DNA of 64,000 bases from Acinetobacter sp. 10FS3-1 (lineage in GTDB: Bacteria > Pseudomonadota > Gammaproteobacteria > Pseudomonadales > Moraxellaceae): NCBI RefSeq assembly GCF_013343215.1, contig NZ_CP039144.1, forward strand, positions 62,001-126,000, given 5' to 3'. Below, piece by piece: positions 51,051-58,979 of this stretch. The notes under the pieces are model-generated. The model was not told where the DNA came from and ran no database searches. It saw only the letters and a list, made by a program, of their open reading frames with translations. Position numbers and translations under genes: made by a program. How positions within the stretch are numbered: the stretch's first letter is position 1; every line of letters starts with the position of its first letter.

Positions 51051-51464
51051 ATGACTTTTAATCGTGATCAGCTACAGATGATCTTTGACCTTCAAGATGG
51101 ACAGTCTGTTGTTTTAAACCAGAAGCATAGTGAAGCACTCCTGGTTAAACTCGCCAATAATGGCTTTGATCATACCTTCTTACTGGTTGATAACTACGTC
51201 ATGGGTGAAACTCAGATCAATTTTGATGAATTGTCAATGGAGGGATTTAACAATGGCGATTTTGTTATGGCTGTCGTAAATGATACGGTTCTTACTGACC
51301 TTGCTAAACTGTTATTCCATTACTGCACTGGTACAGAAATCCATATTTTAAAAAACCTGAATAACCCTAACCCGGTAGTGCTAACAGATCAGCAACGCCG
51401 GAGCCTAGTGGAACGCTTTGCACCTGTCGCTATTTATGCCAATGAAATACAAAAGCGGGTTTAA
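51051..51464 (+). CDS. hypothetical protein, 137 aa
   Basis: MTFNRDQLQMIFDLQDGQSV...; alpha/beta soluble protein, ends FAPVAIYANEIQKRV. No recognised family. Single-gene cassette. Confidence 0.8.
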   Translation: MTFNRDQLQMIFDLQDGQSVVLNQKHSEALLVKLANNGFDHTFLLVDNYVMGETQINFDELSMEGFNNGDFVMAVVNDTVLTDLAKLLFHYCTGTEIHILKNLNNPNPVVLTDQQRRSLVERFAPVAIYANEIQKRV

Positions 51465-51525
51465 CCAGGTTAAATTCAGATCAAAGCCACTGTTTAAACA
51501 GTAGTTTTTTAAATACAAACAACTT

Positions 51526-51557
51526 GGTATGCGTTAAATTTTTTAATAAAAAAAATG
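51526..51557 (+). repeat. T/A element copy 16
   Basis: GGTATGCGTTAAA variant, T-run, AAT, A-run, ATG. Confidence 0.7.
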
Positions 51558-51572
51558 CCTACAGCCAGAGTA

Positions 51573-51600
51573 AAAAAGCACCGTTCATCGGGGCTTTTTT
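51573..51600 (+). terminator. terminator not preceded by a gene
   Basis: AAAAGC-a-CCG-ttcat-CGG-g-GCTTTT. It lies after element copy 16 with no gene between, as if a cassette body had been deleted. Confidence 0.8.
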
Positions 51601-51650
51601 ATTACCAGGTGGATAGCACGACACTTGTTGTCGTAGAGGTTGATTCTATG

Positions 51651-51734
51651 TTGACTTATGCCATGTTTAAGCCCATAATAAACCACATACGGAGCAGAAA
51701 GCTCACCAGGTAAAGCCACCTGATTAATGGCTTA
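51651..51734 (+). promoter_or_regulatory. promoter + H1 + pseudoknot leader
   Basis: TTGACT, CATAAT. H1 GAGC-agaaa-GCTC; S1 CAGGT/ACCTG; S2 AAGCC/GGCTT. ATG at 51751. Confidence 0.9.
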
Positions 51735-51750
51735 AATTTAGGGTTGCCCC

Positions 51751-52314
51751 ATGACAAAATATCATTACTTACATTTAGAAAAAGTTTATTTGGGTCTTGG
51801 TTTTGGTTTGAACCAAGTTGGCTTAGAGAAACTTCAAGCGCGTGGCTTATACCAGGGTCACACCATTCTCAGCTTATCGAATCAAATCTTTGAAACTTGG
51901 GCTATGCGTAATGCTGCATTCATCATGTATTTTGCAAACACCCCGGACGGCTTTGTTTTTGGTTTGGAAAACTCTGTTAAATCCATTGAAGAAACCTGGA
52001 ATGACTTTGCTCAACACTGGAACCAGGAAGCTCAAGAATACTTCAATGGAAAGGGTGCTAATCGCCCTCGTTCAATTAACAGCCTTCGCGGTCTATTTAT
52101 TTTCAGCAAGGACGATAATCGCGCTGTAAATGACAATGCCCTGCTGCAAGCTGTACTTGAAAACAGACTTACTTTTGAAGGCTTTAAAAAGCGCATCGAG
52201 CACTTACACAAGTCAGCAGAGCAATACCTTAAAGACTTTGTTAAGCGTCACCACCTAGATCAGATTGTCGATACGTCTGATCAAGACAATATTGTTTTCG
52301 CTGAATACAAATAA
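51751..52314 (+). CDS. hypothetical protein, 187 aa (tandem paralogue A)
   Basis: MTKYHYLHLEKVYLGLGFGL then NQVGLEKLQARGLYQGHTI. About half identical to the next gene (52426): shared GLNQ-x-GLEKLQARG, TW-x-MRN-x-AF, NTPDGF-x-F, SIE-x-x-WN-x-x-AQHW and RI/RVEHL...H-x-DQI-x-DT-x-D. A recent tandem duplication. Helical soluble protein of unknown function. Confidence 0.85.
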   Translation: MTKYHYLHLEKVYLGLGFGLNQVGLEKLQARGLYQGHTILSLSNQIFETWAMRNAAFIMYFANTPDGFVFGLENSVKSIEETWNDFAQHWNQEAQEYFNGKGANRPRSINSLRGLFIFSKDDNRAVNDNALLQAVLENRLTFEGFKKRIEHLHKSAEQYLKDFVKRHHLDQIVDTSDQDNIVFAEYK

Positions 52315-52325
52315 ACGGTTCCTGT

Positions 52326-52406
52326 ACCCGCCCTGGCGGGTAAACCCACCCATACTTTAAACCAGAGTAGATCGCTCAAGCGGAACAGCAACCGCATTAA
52401 AAGCTG
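52326..52406 (+). promoter_or_regulatory. intercistronic hairpin + promoterless pseudoknot
   Basis: Hairpin ACCCGCC-ct-GGCGGGT, then H1 GAGT-agatc-GCTC, S1 GCGG/CCGC, S2 CAGC/GCTG (compensated). No promoter. ATG at 52426. Confidence 0.8.
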
Positions 52407-52425
52407 ATATACTGAGGATAAACCC

Positions 52426-53019
52426 ATGTCATACCTACCATACCCATCTTTAGATAAAGCCTTATCTGGTCTTTGTTTTGGCTTAAACCAAACCGGTTTA
52501 GAGAAGCTTCAAGCGCGTGGCATATTTACAGACCACACCATCAGAAGCCTTGCTGATGAAGTTATGAGCACCTGGCGCATGCGTAATGATGCCTTTTTCA
52601 TTCGCTTTAATGACACGCCAGACGGCTTCGGCTTCGTTTATGAAAGCCATATCATATCCATTGAAGATGCCTGGAACGAATACGCTCAACATTGGGTAGC
52701 TTATGCAGAAGATTATTTTAGCGGTGAGTGGTCTAAACGCCAAACGGTATATAGGGCATATCCTGATGGTAAACCTCCACGTACCATCAAAACTTTAATG
52801 GGTTTCCTTCCTTTTGCTGCTGATCGTGGTCTGTACGATAGACCTTTGCTTGAAGCCGTGATAGACAATAAACTGACTTTTGATCTATACAAGGCGCGTG
52901 TAGAGCACTTGCAGAAGTTGGCAGAGAACCATATCAAACGTCATGCCAAACGCTTCCACCTTGACCAGATTACTGATACCACTGACCCAGATCACCCGGT
53001 TTTTACTGAAATTGAATAA
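52426..53019 (+). CDS. hypothetical protein, 197 aa (tandem paralogue B)
   Basis: MSYLPYPSLDKALSGLCFGL, then NQTGLEKLQARGIFTDHTIR. Duplicate of 51751 with about ten extra residues before PPRTIKTLMGFL. It has its own pseudoknot but relies on the upstream promoter, so the leader travelled with the gene in the duplication. Confidence 0.85.
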   Translation: MSYLPYPSLDKALSGLCFGLNQTGLEKLQARGIFTDHTIRSLADEVMSTWRMRNDAFFIRFNDTPDGFGFVYESHIISIEDAWNEYAQHWVAYAEDYFSGEWSKRQTVYRAYPDGKPPRTIKTLMGFLPFAADRGLYDRPLLEAVIDNKLTFDLYKARVEHLQKLAENHIKRHAKRFHLDQITDTTDPDHPVFTEIE

Positions 53020-53030
53020 CTGGTTACAGT

Positions 53031-53055
53031 ACCCGCTCCGGCGGGTATACCTTTT
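53031..53055 (+). terminator. hairpin, probable terminator
   Basis: ACCCGC-tccg-GCGGGT followed by ATACCTTTTTA. Confidence 0.6.
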
Positions 53056-53097
53056 TATGGTACTTAAATTCAATTTTCTACAATGCCTTAGAAAATA

Positions 53098-53127
53098 GTA
53101 GGCGTTAGATTTTTTAATAAAAAAATA
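53098..53127 (+). repeat. T/A element copy 17
   Basis: GTAGGCGTTAGA, T-run, AAT, A-run. Confidence 0.8.
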
Positions 53128-53158
53128 TACGCAAATAATTGTTTCTTATAGAATTATA

Positions 53159-53242
53159 TTGACTTATGCCATGTTTTGAACGATAATAGACAACATACAG
53201 AGCAGATAGCTCGCCAGGTTAAGCCACCTGATTACTGGCTTA
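53159..53242 (+). promoter_or_regulatory. promoter + H1 + pseudoknot leader
   Basis: TTGACT, 17 bp, GATAAT. H1 GAGC-agata-GCTC; S1 AGGT/ACCT; S2 TAAGCC/GGCTTA. ATG at 53262. Confidence 0.9.
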
Positions 53243-53261
53243 AATTTAGGGTATAAAAATC

Positions 53262-53957
53262 ATGTCAGTACAAAATCTTTCTCTTGCAGCACTTAACAAA
53301 AATACACGTTTTGCTCAAACCAACAAATTCACTATATTGGCTCAATTAGTCGATGCTGGTGCAAAAATCGGTACAACTTCTGCCCCTACCCGCGAAGAAT
53401 ATGAAGCTTTGCTTGATAAAGCGAGCGAAGGCTTCCCAGGCGTGAGCTTGCAGTCTCTTGATATTATGGCGAATGCGTGGACGCAATTAGTTGTTATCTA
53501 CATGAAAAACTTTTTTCATCTCACATTTGCCGAAAAAGGTACGCAAGATTTTAAAGATTTTTCGAGTTTGCTTCGTTCCAGTGATGTTGTGGAGCATGGT
53601 GTGAAGGTCATCAATTTAGAAAAAGAGCATTTTTTACTGCCATGTCATAACGTGCAAAGAGAATTGCCATTTAATAATTTGGAAATGACCCTTGCAATCA
53701 ATTACGGTGCTTTTGAGCAGATCATTAATAGCGTTCATTACTTCAAAGAAATGGACACCAGTGCTGCGCATTATTGCGGTCTAAGTCGTGATGATCACGC
53801 TCAGGTCATTGATCTGATAGAAGAATTTGCACAACACCAATACGACTTTTTGTACGACCTTTTGTGGGGTACTTATGACGAAAGAAAAAGCTCGCCTTCA
53901 TACGCTCAACGTAACCAAGTCTTAAACATCGACCACCTATTTAAACTGTTAAGATAA
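53262..53957 (+). CDS. hypothetical protein, 231 aa
   Basis: MSVQNLSLAALNKNTRFAQT...; helical soluble protein with YCGLSRDDHAQVIDLIEEFA near residue 175. Same length class as 57738 but no clear sequence match. Single-gene cassette. Confidence 0.8.
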   Translation: MSVQNLSLAALNKNTRFAQTNKFTILAQLVDAGAKIGTTSAPTREEYEALLDKASEGFPGVSLQSLDIMANAWTQLVVIYMKNFFHLTFAEKGTQDFKDFSSLLRSSDVVEHGVKVINLEKEHFLLPCHNVQRELPFNNLEMTLAINYGAFEQIINSVHYFKEMDTSAAHYCGLSRDDHAQVIDLIEEFAQHQYDFLYDLLWGTYDERKSSPSYAQRNQVLNIDHLFKLLR

Positions 53958-53964
53958 CCCATTC

Positions 53965-54010
53965 GGCGGGGAAACCCGCCACCCATCCAGACCGCTCCTG
54001 CGGTTTTTTT
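53965..54010 (+). terminator. double hairpin terminator
   Basis: GGCGGG-gaaa-CCCGCC, then ACCGC-tcct-GCGGT and T-run. Confidence 0.9.
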
Positions 54011-54031
54011 TGTTGCCTGGCCTGGCAACTA

Positions 54032-54063
54032 GGTAGGCGTTAGGTTTTTTAGTAAAAAAAATG
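54032..54063 (+). repeat. T/A element copy 18
   Basis: GGTAGGCGTTAGG, T-run, AGT, A-run, ATG. Confidence 0.85.
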
Positions 54064-54105
54064 AATTAATTTTCTTTAGAATTTTTCGATCTGAATTTAA
54101 CAGCA

Positions 54106-54327
54106 ATGCTTTCCGCCCCCTTGTTTAACTTGCAGGGTATTTATCGCCTTGAACAGCTCCTTAGTGAATTACATTCAGGCAATTACGAAGTCTCATTAAA
54201 TGGTTCGCATGGTGCGATCTGTGGTGCTAATGATAATCCGCATGAACCAGACCCGATCAGCTTTACAGCAGAAGTTGGAGTGCTGTTGTTCTTTGATCTG
54301 GACACCGCAAGCAGCTTACCAAGTTAA
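54106..54327 (+). CDS. possible small protein, 73 aa
   Basis: MLSAPLFNLQGIYRLEQLLS... NGSHGAICGANDNPHEPDPI; reads like protein but lacks promoter, leader and ribosome site, so it may be a truncated cassette gene. A bidirectional terminator follows. Confidence 0.45.
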   Translation: MLSAPLFNLQGIYRLEQLLSELHSGNYEVSLNGSHGAICGANDNPHEPDPISFTAEVGVLLFFDLDTASSLPS

Positions 54328-54338
54328 TTGCAGAATAA

Positions 54339-54368
54339 AAAAAGGAAGCTTATCTAGCTTCCTTTTTA
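54339..54368. terminator. bidirectional terminator
   Basis: AAAAAGGAAGCT-tatct-AGCTTCCTTTTT. Confidence 0.9.
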
Positions 54369-54377
54369 TTATTCACA

Positions 54378-54647
54378 TCAACTGTTGTGCCACTCTATCC
54401 ACGGTTTAGCCATTGCTTCCTGTTTGGCTTTATCAATTCTCTTATTGATATTAATGATCAACGCAATAAAGATAACCAGAAAAACCAGGCTTAATATTGC
54501 GATAAATTGCATTGAAGCATGTTCTTTATGAGCATACTCCATAAAGCTACTTACCCCCATAAATAGCATTAAGCTCAAAGCCACAATAGCGCAGCCTTTG
54601 AAGTGACGTTTTTCGCTTTCTAAGTTTTTTATAAAACCTTCGTACAT
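54378..54647 (-). CDS. small membrane protein, 89 aa
   Basis: MYEGFIKNLESEKRHFKGCA; two transmembrane helices (about 19-36 AIVALSLMLFMGVSSFME; about 45-66 MQFIAILSLVFLVIFIALII) and a basic C-terminal tail. It is the only minus-strand gene here with a complete pseudoknot leader, which supports its reality. Confidence 0.8.
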   Translation of the reverse strand: MYEGFIKNLESEKRHFKGCAIVALSLMLFMGVSSFMEYAHKEHASMQFIAILSLVFLVIFIALIININKRIDKAKQEAMAKPWIEWHNS

Positions 54648-54664
54648 TTCTTCTTCCCCATAAC

Positions 54665-54742
54665 AAGCCAGAAATACGGTGGCTTTTCCGTTTAATCATA
54701 ACGATTCCTATACATTATATATTGTCTTATGCCATGTTTCAA
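54665..54742 (-). promoter_or_regulatory. minus-strand promoter + pseudoknot leader
   Basis: TTGAAA (54742-54737), 17 bp, TATAAT (54719-54714). The spacer contains CATGGCATAA, the conserved core inverted. S1 ACGG/CCGT; S2 AAGCC/GGCTT. ATG at 54647. Confidence 0.8.
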
Positions 54743-54750
54743 ATAATATT
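54722..54750 (+). promoter_or_regulatory. plus-strand promoter sharing the same core
   Basis: TTGTCT + TATGCCATGTTTCAAAT + AATATT. It faces the gene at 54931; no pseudoknot on this side. Confidence 0.6.
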
Positions 54751-54844
54751 TATAACAATACAAACAATTACAGATATAACTTCATTTTTGTTGTAATAAG
54801 CCACTATATGAAACTTTTTTATTTGATATATTTGAAAACACCAA

Positions 54845-54915
54845 AACTATTAAAATAGTTATATATTTTTATAGTTTAATAGTTTAATAGTTTTATGTTT
54901 TTATAGTTTCCTATT
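54845..54915 (+). repeat. AT-rich palindrome and TAATAGTTT repeats
   Basis: AACTATT-aa-AATAGTT (54845-54860), then ATAGTTTAATAGTTTAATAG and two further TATAGTTT-type copies, ending shortly before the ATG at 54931. Could be an operator set. Confidence 0.5.
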
Positions 54916-54930
54916 TTTTATGGTGGATAT

Positions 54931-55353
54931 ATGGCAGAGTTAAAGACAGAAATGCTTATGAGTGATGTACAGAAGAACATTCTTCTGCTGAATATCGTTC
55001 AGTTGGATTTGTTTTTCACTTTCGGTTTGCGTCAAACAAAATGGTTCTTTGAAAAAGATTACAACCGCGTATTAGCAATAGTTCCAGAGGGTGCAGCAAT
55101 TGAAGGCATTAATAGTTTTGGTCGCATCCAAGCCCGAAATACTGCGGATAAAAAACGCTATGGCTTCTTCCCGCACAATTGCACCTGGTCACAATCAACT
55201 GAATATAATGGAGGTGGTGAGGTAATAAAAATTTCTGATTTAAAGAATATATATGATTCTTTTAATTTAAAAGATTATACACTAGATGCTTTAACTCACA
55301 TTCCTAAACAGTTCCGGGATTTTTATGTTGAAATGTCACAACAGCCCTCTTGA
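54931..55353 (+). CDS. hypothetical protein, 140 aa
   Basis: MAELKTEMLMSDVQKNILLL...; helical N-terminus, then a Trp/Phe/Gly-rich middle (TKWFFEKDYNRVLAIVPEGA). No recognised family. GGTGGATAT ribosome site. Unlike its neighbours it sits behind a long AT-rich leader with repeated TAATAGTTT motifs. The terminator overlaps its stop. Confidence 0.75.
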   Translation: MAELKTEMLMSDVQKNILLLNIVQLDLFFTFGLRQTKWFFEKDYNRVLAIVPEGAAIEGINSFGRIQARNTADKKRYGFFPHNCTWSQSTEYNGGGEVIKISDLKNIYDSFNLKDYTLDALTHIPKQFRDFYVEMSQQPS

Positions 55354-55370
55354 TTGAGGGTTTTATTTTT
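55345..55370 (+). terminator. terminator overlapping the stop codon
   Basis: CCCTC-ttgatt-GAGGG and TTTTATTTTT. Confidence 0.85.
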
Positions 55371-55413
55371 CTCTTAAAAGCGACACAAAATGACGTTTAT
55401 ATCATTTTTATAA

Positions 55414-55498
55414 TTTCCTTATGCCATGTTTCAAGGATATAATTAGTAGTATATAGAGTGGAAAGCTCAAGCGGGAAAGCCACCGTAGTAAAGGCTTA
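55414..55498 (+). promoter_or_regulatory. promoter (variant -35) + H1 + pseudoknot
   Basis: TTTCCT, conserved core, TATAAT. H1 GAGT-ggaaa-GCTC; S1 GCGG/CCGT; S2 AAGCC/GGCTT. ATG at 55518. Confidence 0.85.
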
Positions 55499-55517
55499 GA
55501 ATAAGGTCATAAAAATC

Positions 55518-56138
55518 ATGTCATTCTCACTATCACAGGCAGTTAGCCGCATTGCCTTTAACCCAACCATCAAAAATATAATGATTGTAAAATTATTCCA
55601 GGTGGATTCTGCAACAAAAAAATGCCAGAAGGAATACGCTACCAAAGTTACTTCACGTAATAAGTTTAATGCTTTGATACCAACTCAAGATATGAGCCAG
55701 ATAACAGCCTTTAATATGGAAATCATTGCTCACGCTACCGGTGTAGCTCGTCACAAGGTACTGGATATCTGTGTTAATGGCTCAATTACAGCACAAAGCA
55801 TTCATGACATTGCTTCGCTAAAATTCATGGTTCAACGCCGTAATGCTATCTGTGATTTGGTCATCAAAGAAATAGCAAGAGCACAATTCATAATAATTCA
55901 GAGTGAAATCAATTCAGGAAAAAATTACAACGACCTGTTTAGCAACAAAACCTTCCAGGAATGGTATTACACATTTAAAAAGCCATTACACCCACAAACA
56001 GAGGGTCTTATAGACAATACAAATTTAGTTGATGCGACCTACCAGATCGTACACTGTGGCTATTTTGAAATGACCAACTACCTGTTAGACCTTGTTGAAG
56101 AAGAGCACAAAGCTCGTTTTTATCCAAACGCTACCTAG
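55518..56138 (+). CDS. hypothetical protein, 206 aa (tandem paralogue C)
   Basis: MSFSLSQAVSRIAFNPTIKN. Clearly related to the next gene: shared A-TG-x-AR-x-KV, QINSGK/EINSGK-x-Y, SNKT-x-EW, KP-x-TEGL-x-x-x-T-x-VDATYQIV. Helical; unknown function. Single-gene cassette with its own terminator. Confidence 0.85.
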   Translation: MSFSLSQAVSRIAFNPTIKNIMIVKLFQVDSATKKCQKEYATKVTSRNKFNALIPTQDMSQITAFNMEIIAHATGVARHKVLDICVNGSITAQSIHDIASLKFMVQRRNAICDLVIKEIARAQFIIIQSEINSGKNYNDLFSNKTFQEWYYTFKKPLHPQTEGLIDNTNLVDATYQIVHCGYFEMTNYLLDLVEEEHKARFYPNAT

Positions 56139-56170
56139 TAAATCACTCCCCGGACTGCGGGGATTCCCAA

Positions 56171-56197
56171 AACTCCTGTACTGTAGGAGTTTTTTTA
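56171..56197 (+). terminator. rho-independent terminator
   Basis: AACTCCTGTA-c-TGTAGGAGTT-type stem and T-run; preceded by CCCCG/CGGGG. Confidence 0.85.
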
Positions 56198-56210
56198 TGC
56201 CTAGCCACAT

Positions 56211-56244
56211 GGTAGGCGTTAGGTTTTTTATATAATAAAAAAAT
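56211..56244 (+). repeat. T/A element copy 19
   Basis: GGTAGGCGTTAGG, T-run, ATATAAT, A-run. Confidence 0.85.
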
Positions 56245-56285
56245 ACTTTGATTATTTTAAGTCTATGATTTCTATATTGACTATG

Positions 56286-56368
56286 TTGACTTATGCCATG
56301 TTTCAAACCTATAATGAAGGCTCAGACGAACAACGTCAAACAGAAAAAGCCACTGTAATAATGGCTTA
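56286..56368 (+). promoter_or_regulatory. promoter + H1 + pseudoknot leader
   Basis: TTGACT, TATAAT. H1 GACG-aacaa-CGTC; S1 ACAG/CTGT; S2 AAGCC/GGCTT. ATG at 56388. Confidence 0.9.
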
Positions 56369-56387
56369 GAATAAGGGTTTAAAAATT

Positions 56388-56966
56388 ATGTTACTTTCAA
56401 CAGCTATCGGTCAGGTTCGCCGTAACCCAGGTATCACACATTTACTTGATTTGCATTTATTCACTGTGGATTTCACTACTAAGCGCGTTACCGATCACTC
56501 AACCAAAGTAAACGTCCTTGCCAGGATTAATGCTATGGTTCCACCTCAAGATTTAAACATTCTGGTTGGCTTTAAATTTGACATTATTGCCAATGCTACA
56601 GGCATTGCTCGCCAGAAGGTCGTTAATTTCCGTGCTCAAGACGAAATCTATAAAGATTCACTCACTCAAATAGCTGTATTGCCAAGTGAGGAAGAACGCC
56701 GTGATGCACTGTGCAATCTGGTTTTAAAGAGCATGGCGCGTATGCAATATTTAATGATCATGGCTCAGATTAATTCTGGCAAAGACTACAGTGAACTGCA
56801 AAGCAATAAAACCTATGAGGAATGGCAGCGCGACAGACCATTGAAGCCAGATACCGAAGGCTTGGTGGATAGCACCCATATCGTTGATGCGACATACCAG
56901 ATCGTTTCAGCCTTATATATTGATGCTGTAACCTACCTGTTAAACATAATTGTGGCTGATAAATAG
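56388..56966 (+). CDS. hypothetical protein, 192 aa (tandem paralogue D)
   Basis: MLLSTAIGQVRRNPGITHLL; diverged duplicate of 55518 with the same block order. In this pair both copies kept a full cassette, including promoter, H1, pseudoknot and terminator, unlike the 51751/52426 pair. Confidence 0.85.
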   Translation: MLLSTAIGQVRRNPGITHLLDLHLFTVDFTTKRVTDHSTKVNVLARINAMVPPQDLNILVGFKFDIIANATGIARQKVVNFRAQDEIYKDSLTQIAVLPSEEERRDALCNLVLKSMARMQYLMIMAQINSGKDYSELQSNKTYEEWQRDRPLKPDTEGLVDSTHIVDATYQIVSALYIDAVTYLLNIIVADK

Positions 56967-57025
56967 TTAGCGACAAAGACCGCAGCTTAACAACCCCACC
57001 CTGCCTGGCGGACTGGGGTTCCAGA

Positions 57026-57053
57026 AAGAAGCTCCTGACAGGGGGCTTCTTTT
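57026..57053 (+). terminator. rho-independent terminator
   Basis: AAGAAGCTCC-tgaca-GGGGGCTTCTTTT. Confidence 0.85.
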
Positions 57054-57071
57054 ATAAACTCCTGATAAACA

Positions 57072-57154
57072 TTGACTTATGCCATGTTTTAAGCCATAAT
57101 AAACCACATACAGAGCAGAACGCTCAACAGGTAGAGCCACCTGATTATTTGCTT
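57072..57154 (+). promoter_or_regulatory. promoter + H1 + weakened pseudoknot
   Basis: TTGACT, CATAAT. H1 GAGC-agaac-GCTC; S1 CAGGT/ACCTG; S2 reduced to AGC/GCT. Confidence 0.8.
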
Positions 57155-57173
57155 AATTTTAGGGTATAAAATC

Positions 57174-57470
57174 ATGTCTTTATTGAATCAAATTGAAGAA
57201 GTCAAACAAGCTTTAGAAACAGCTCAAGTACCAAGTGATCTAATTTTACGTTTCGCTAATAGTCACAAACTTGCTCAGATCATCCGTAAATACGACAATG
57301 CGATTGTCGCTCAGGTTCCTGATCACCTGGCACAAAACCTTGCTGCTGACTATGCTAACTTTCGTGCTAAGGGCTACACTTTGGCAGAAGCAACATACAG
57401 TGCAATCTGCACTATGTTTAACTACGAAAAACTCGTAGTTAAGGAAAGAGTTTACGGTTACGCCCAATAA
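57174..57470 (+). CDS. small helical protein, 98 aa
   Basis: MSLLNQIEEVKQALETAQVP... ending VVKERVYGYAQ. Helical, soluble, no recognised family. Terminator 12 bp after the stop. Confidence 0.8.
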   Translation: MSLLNQIEEVKQALETAQVPSDLILRFANSHKLAQIIRKYDNAIVAQVPDHLAQNLAADYANFRAKGYTLAEATYSAICTMFNYEKLVVKERVYGYAQ

Positions 57471-57482
57471 GACGAACTCAGG

Positions 57483-57512
57483 ATGCCTTCAACATGAAGG
57501 CATTTTTTTTGG
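57483..57512 (+). terminator. rho-independent terminator
   Basis: ATGCCTTC-aacat-GAAGGCAT and T-run. Confidence 0.9.
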
Positions 57513-57525
57513 AGCCGGAGAAAAT

Positions 57526-57558
57526 GGTAGGCGTTAGATTTTTTAGTATAAAAAAATG
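57526..57558 (+). repeat. T/A element copy 20
   Basis: GGTAGGCGTTAGA, T-run, AGTAT, A-run, ATG; the flank after it matches that of copy 12. Confidence 0.85.
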
Positions 57559-57637
57559 TTCCCGAATTTTGGAGCCGGGTGATTGGACTGTGTAGCAAAT
57601 CTCACTTTATAGATAAATTTTTAAAAGTTAATTAATG

Positions 57638-57721
57638 TTGACTTATGCCATGTTTCAAGCCATAATTAACGACATAGGGAACGAAGTGTTCCCCACGGAA
57701 GAGCCACCGTAGTAAAGGCTT
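57638..57721 (+). promoter_or_regulatory. promoter + H1 + pseudoknot leader
   Basis: TTGACT, CATAAT. H1 GGGAAC-gaagt-GTTCCC; S1 ACGG/CCGT; S2 AGCC/GGCT. GAGGG then ATG at 57738. Confidence 0.9.
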
Positions 57722-57737
57722 GAATGAGGGTAATAAT

Positions 57738-58415
57738 ATGCTACACAATAACACTATGCCGTTTGGCTTCTCTTCTTTCAATTCGCGCATGAGCACATTA
57801 GTTGCGAATGCTTGGCTTTCAACTTATCGCTATCACGCTTCTGAGCGCGATCAGTCAGGTGTATACGAAGTATCACCTATAGCTTCACGCCTTGACTTGG
57901 AAACTGCGAATAAAATCGCGTATGAAGTTAGTTCTTCAATTCATCAAACCCTATCTGATATTTTGTGCTTTGCTGATTGCTACAAAAAGCATGAAGGTTT
58001 AAGCCGTCCTAATGCGACCCATATCATGCGTGACGACCAGACTGTATTTTTACATGGTCTGTTACTGCTTGGATTGGATACCGACATTGCCCCGCAATTC
58101 GCTGTACAGTTGCACAAGCGATCTATGCAACTTATCACTCCTATAGAGCTGTTACTTGGCTTAAACCTGAATGCGTTTAAACGCATTTATGACATTGCCA
58201 AAGTAGGCGGTTTTAAATCCCTGACGGTTGAAGCCCAACAGAGTGTTTTAGACTTTGCAGCCAAGCAAATCAAACAGATTCGTAGCTATCTTCGTAGCAG
58301 TGGTGAATCGCTAGGTGTGGATGCTGATGTGATTGAGCAGATCAGCAAGGAGTATAAGCATGATCTGGGCTACAAGGTCACGATTGAGGAATGCACCAAA
58401 TCGGCTGCTGCATAA
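57738..58415 (+). CDS. hypothetical protein, 225 aa
   Basis: Start at 57738 (MLHNNTMPFGFSSFNS), supported by GAGGG 8 nt upstream; the longer frame to 57720 begins in S2. Helical soluble protein with an Ala-rich C-terminus (IEECTKSAAA). No recognised family. Confidence 0.8.
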   Translation: MLHNNTMPFGFSSFNSRMSTLVANAWLSTYRYHASERDQSGVYEVSPIASRLDLETANKIAYEVSSSIHQTLSDILCFADCYKKHEGLSRPNATHIMRDDQTVFLHGLLLLGLDTDIAPQFAVQLHKRSMQLITPIELLLGLNLNAFKRIYDIAKVGGFKSLTVEAQQSVLDFAAKQIKQIRSYLRSSGESLGVDADVIEQISKEYKHDLGYKVTIEECTKSAAA

Positions 58416-58432
58416 GCAGCCAATCTGGAAGC

Positions 58433-58454
58433 CCTGCGTAATGCGGGGTTTTTT
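58433..58454 (+). terminator. rho-independent terminator
   Basis: CCCTGC-gtaat-GCGGGG and six T. Confidence 0.9.
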
Positions 58455-58476
58455 AATACCTACAGCCAGGGAACCA

Positions 58477-58510
58477 GGTAGGCGTTAGGTTTTTTCAGTA
58501 GAAAAAAATG
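58477..58510 (+). repeat. T/A element copy 21
   Basis: GGTAGGCGTTAGG, T-run, CAGTAG, A-run, ATG; only 30 bp before the next promoter. Confidence 0.85.
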
Positions 58511-58539
58511 TTCCCGATTTTCTTGGAGACAGGTTTATA

Positions 58540-58622
58540 TTGACTTATGCCATGTTTTTAGCCATAATCAAGCATATATAGAGCAGAAAGCTCACCCGGA
58601 AAAGCCACCGGATTAAAGGCTT
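58540..58622 (+). promoter_or_regulatory. promoter + H1 + pseudoknot leader
   Basis: TTGACT, CATAAT. H1 GAGC-agaaa-GCTC; S1 CCGG/CCGG; S2 AAGCC/GGCTT. AAGGAA then ATG at 58640. Confidence 0.9.
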
Positions 58623-58639
58623 AGATAAGGAATAGAAAT

Positions 58640-58897
58640 ATGACAACGCATGAAGAAAAAATACGCTTGGACATGATCAATTTTGCTCGTAACTCTTGCA
58701 CCGTTACAACCAATTCGCTTTTAAGCACTGTAAACCTACAATGCAACGTAGATAGCGAAGTTTCACACCTCTTGCAAGATCACGAAGCTGATGAATTTAT
58801 CCGTAAAGTGGATGCTATTTATAATGAAGGGGGCTTGTTTTATGAGCAAGCCGAATACTTGGTTGCTCACGAATACTTAGACCTCCTACAGCCATAA
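58640..58897 (+). CDS. small acidic protein, 85 aa
   Basis: MTTHEEKIRLDMINFARNSC...; helical acidic protein. First gene of a two-gene unit with 58980. No recognised family. Confidence 0.8.
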   Translation: MTTHEEKIRLDMINFARNSCTVTTNSLLSTVNLQCNVDSEVSHLLQDHEADEFIRKVDAIYNEGGLFYEQAEYLVAHEYLDLLQP

Positions 58898-58915
58898 AAG
58901 CCTAATAACTCCATA

Positions 58916-58943
58916 CCATGCGGTGCAGTGTACTCCGCATGGT
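58916..58943 (+). other. intercistronic hairpin without T-run
   Basis: ACCATGCGG-loop-CCGCATGGT between 58640 and 58980; more likely RNA processing or stability than termination. Confidence 0.6.
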
Positions 58944-58979
58944 TACTATGATAATTACTTGATGAAAGGGTGAAAAAAT

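Noticed and set aside
58477..58510. T/A element as integron attC (GTTAGGT/GTTAGAT fits the GTTRRRY core)
   Set aside because: No complementary RYYYAAC partner at the expected distance, no integrase, and the T-run/A-run part has no attC counterpart.
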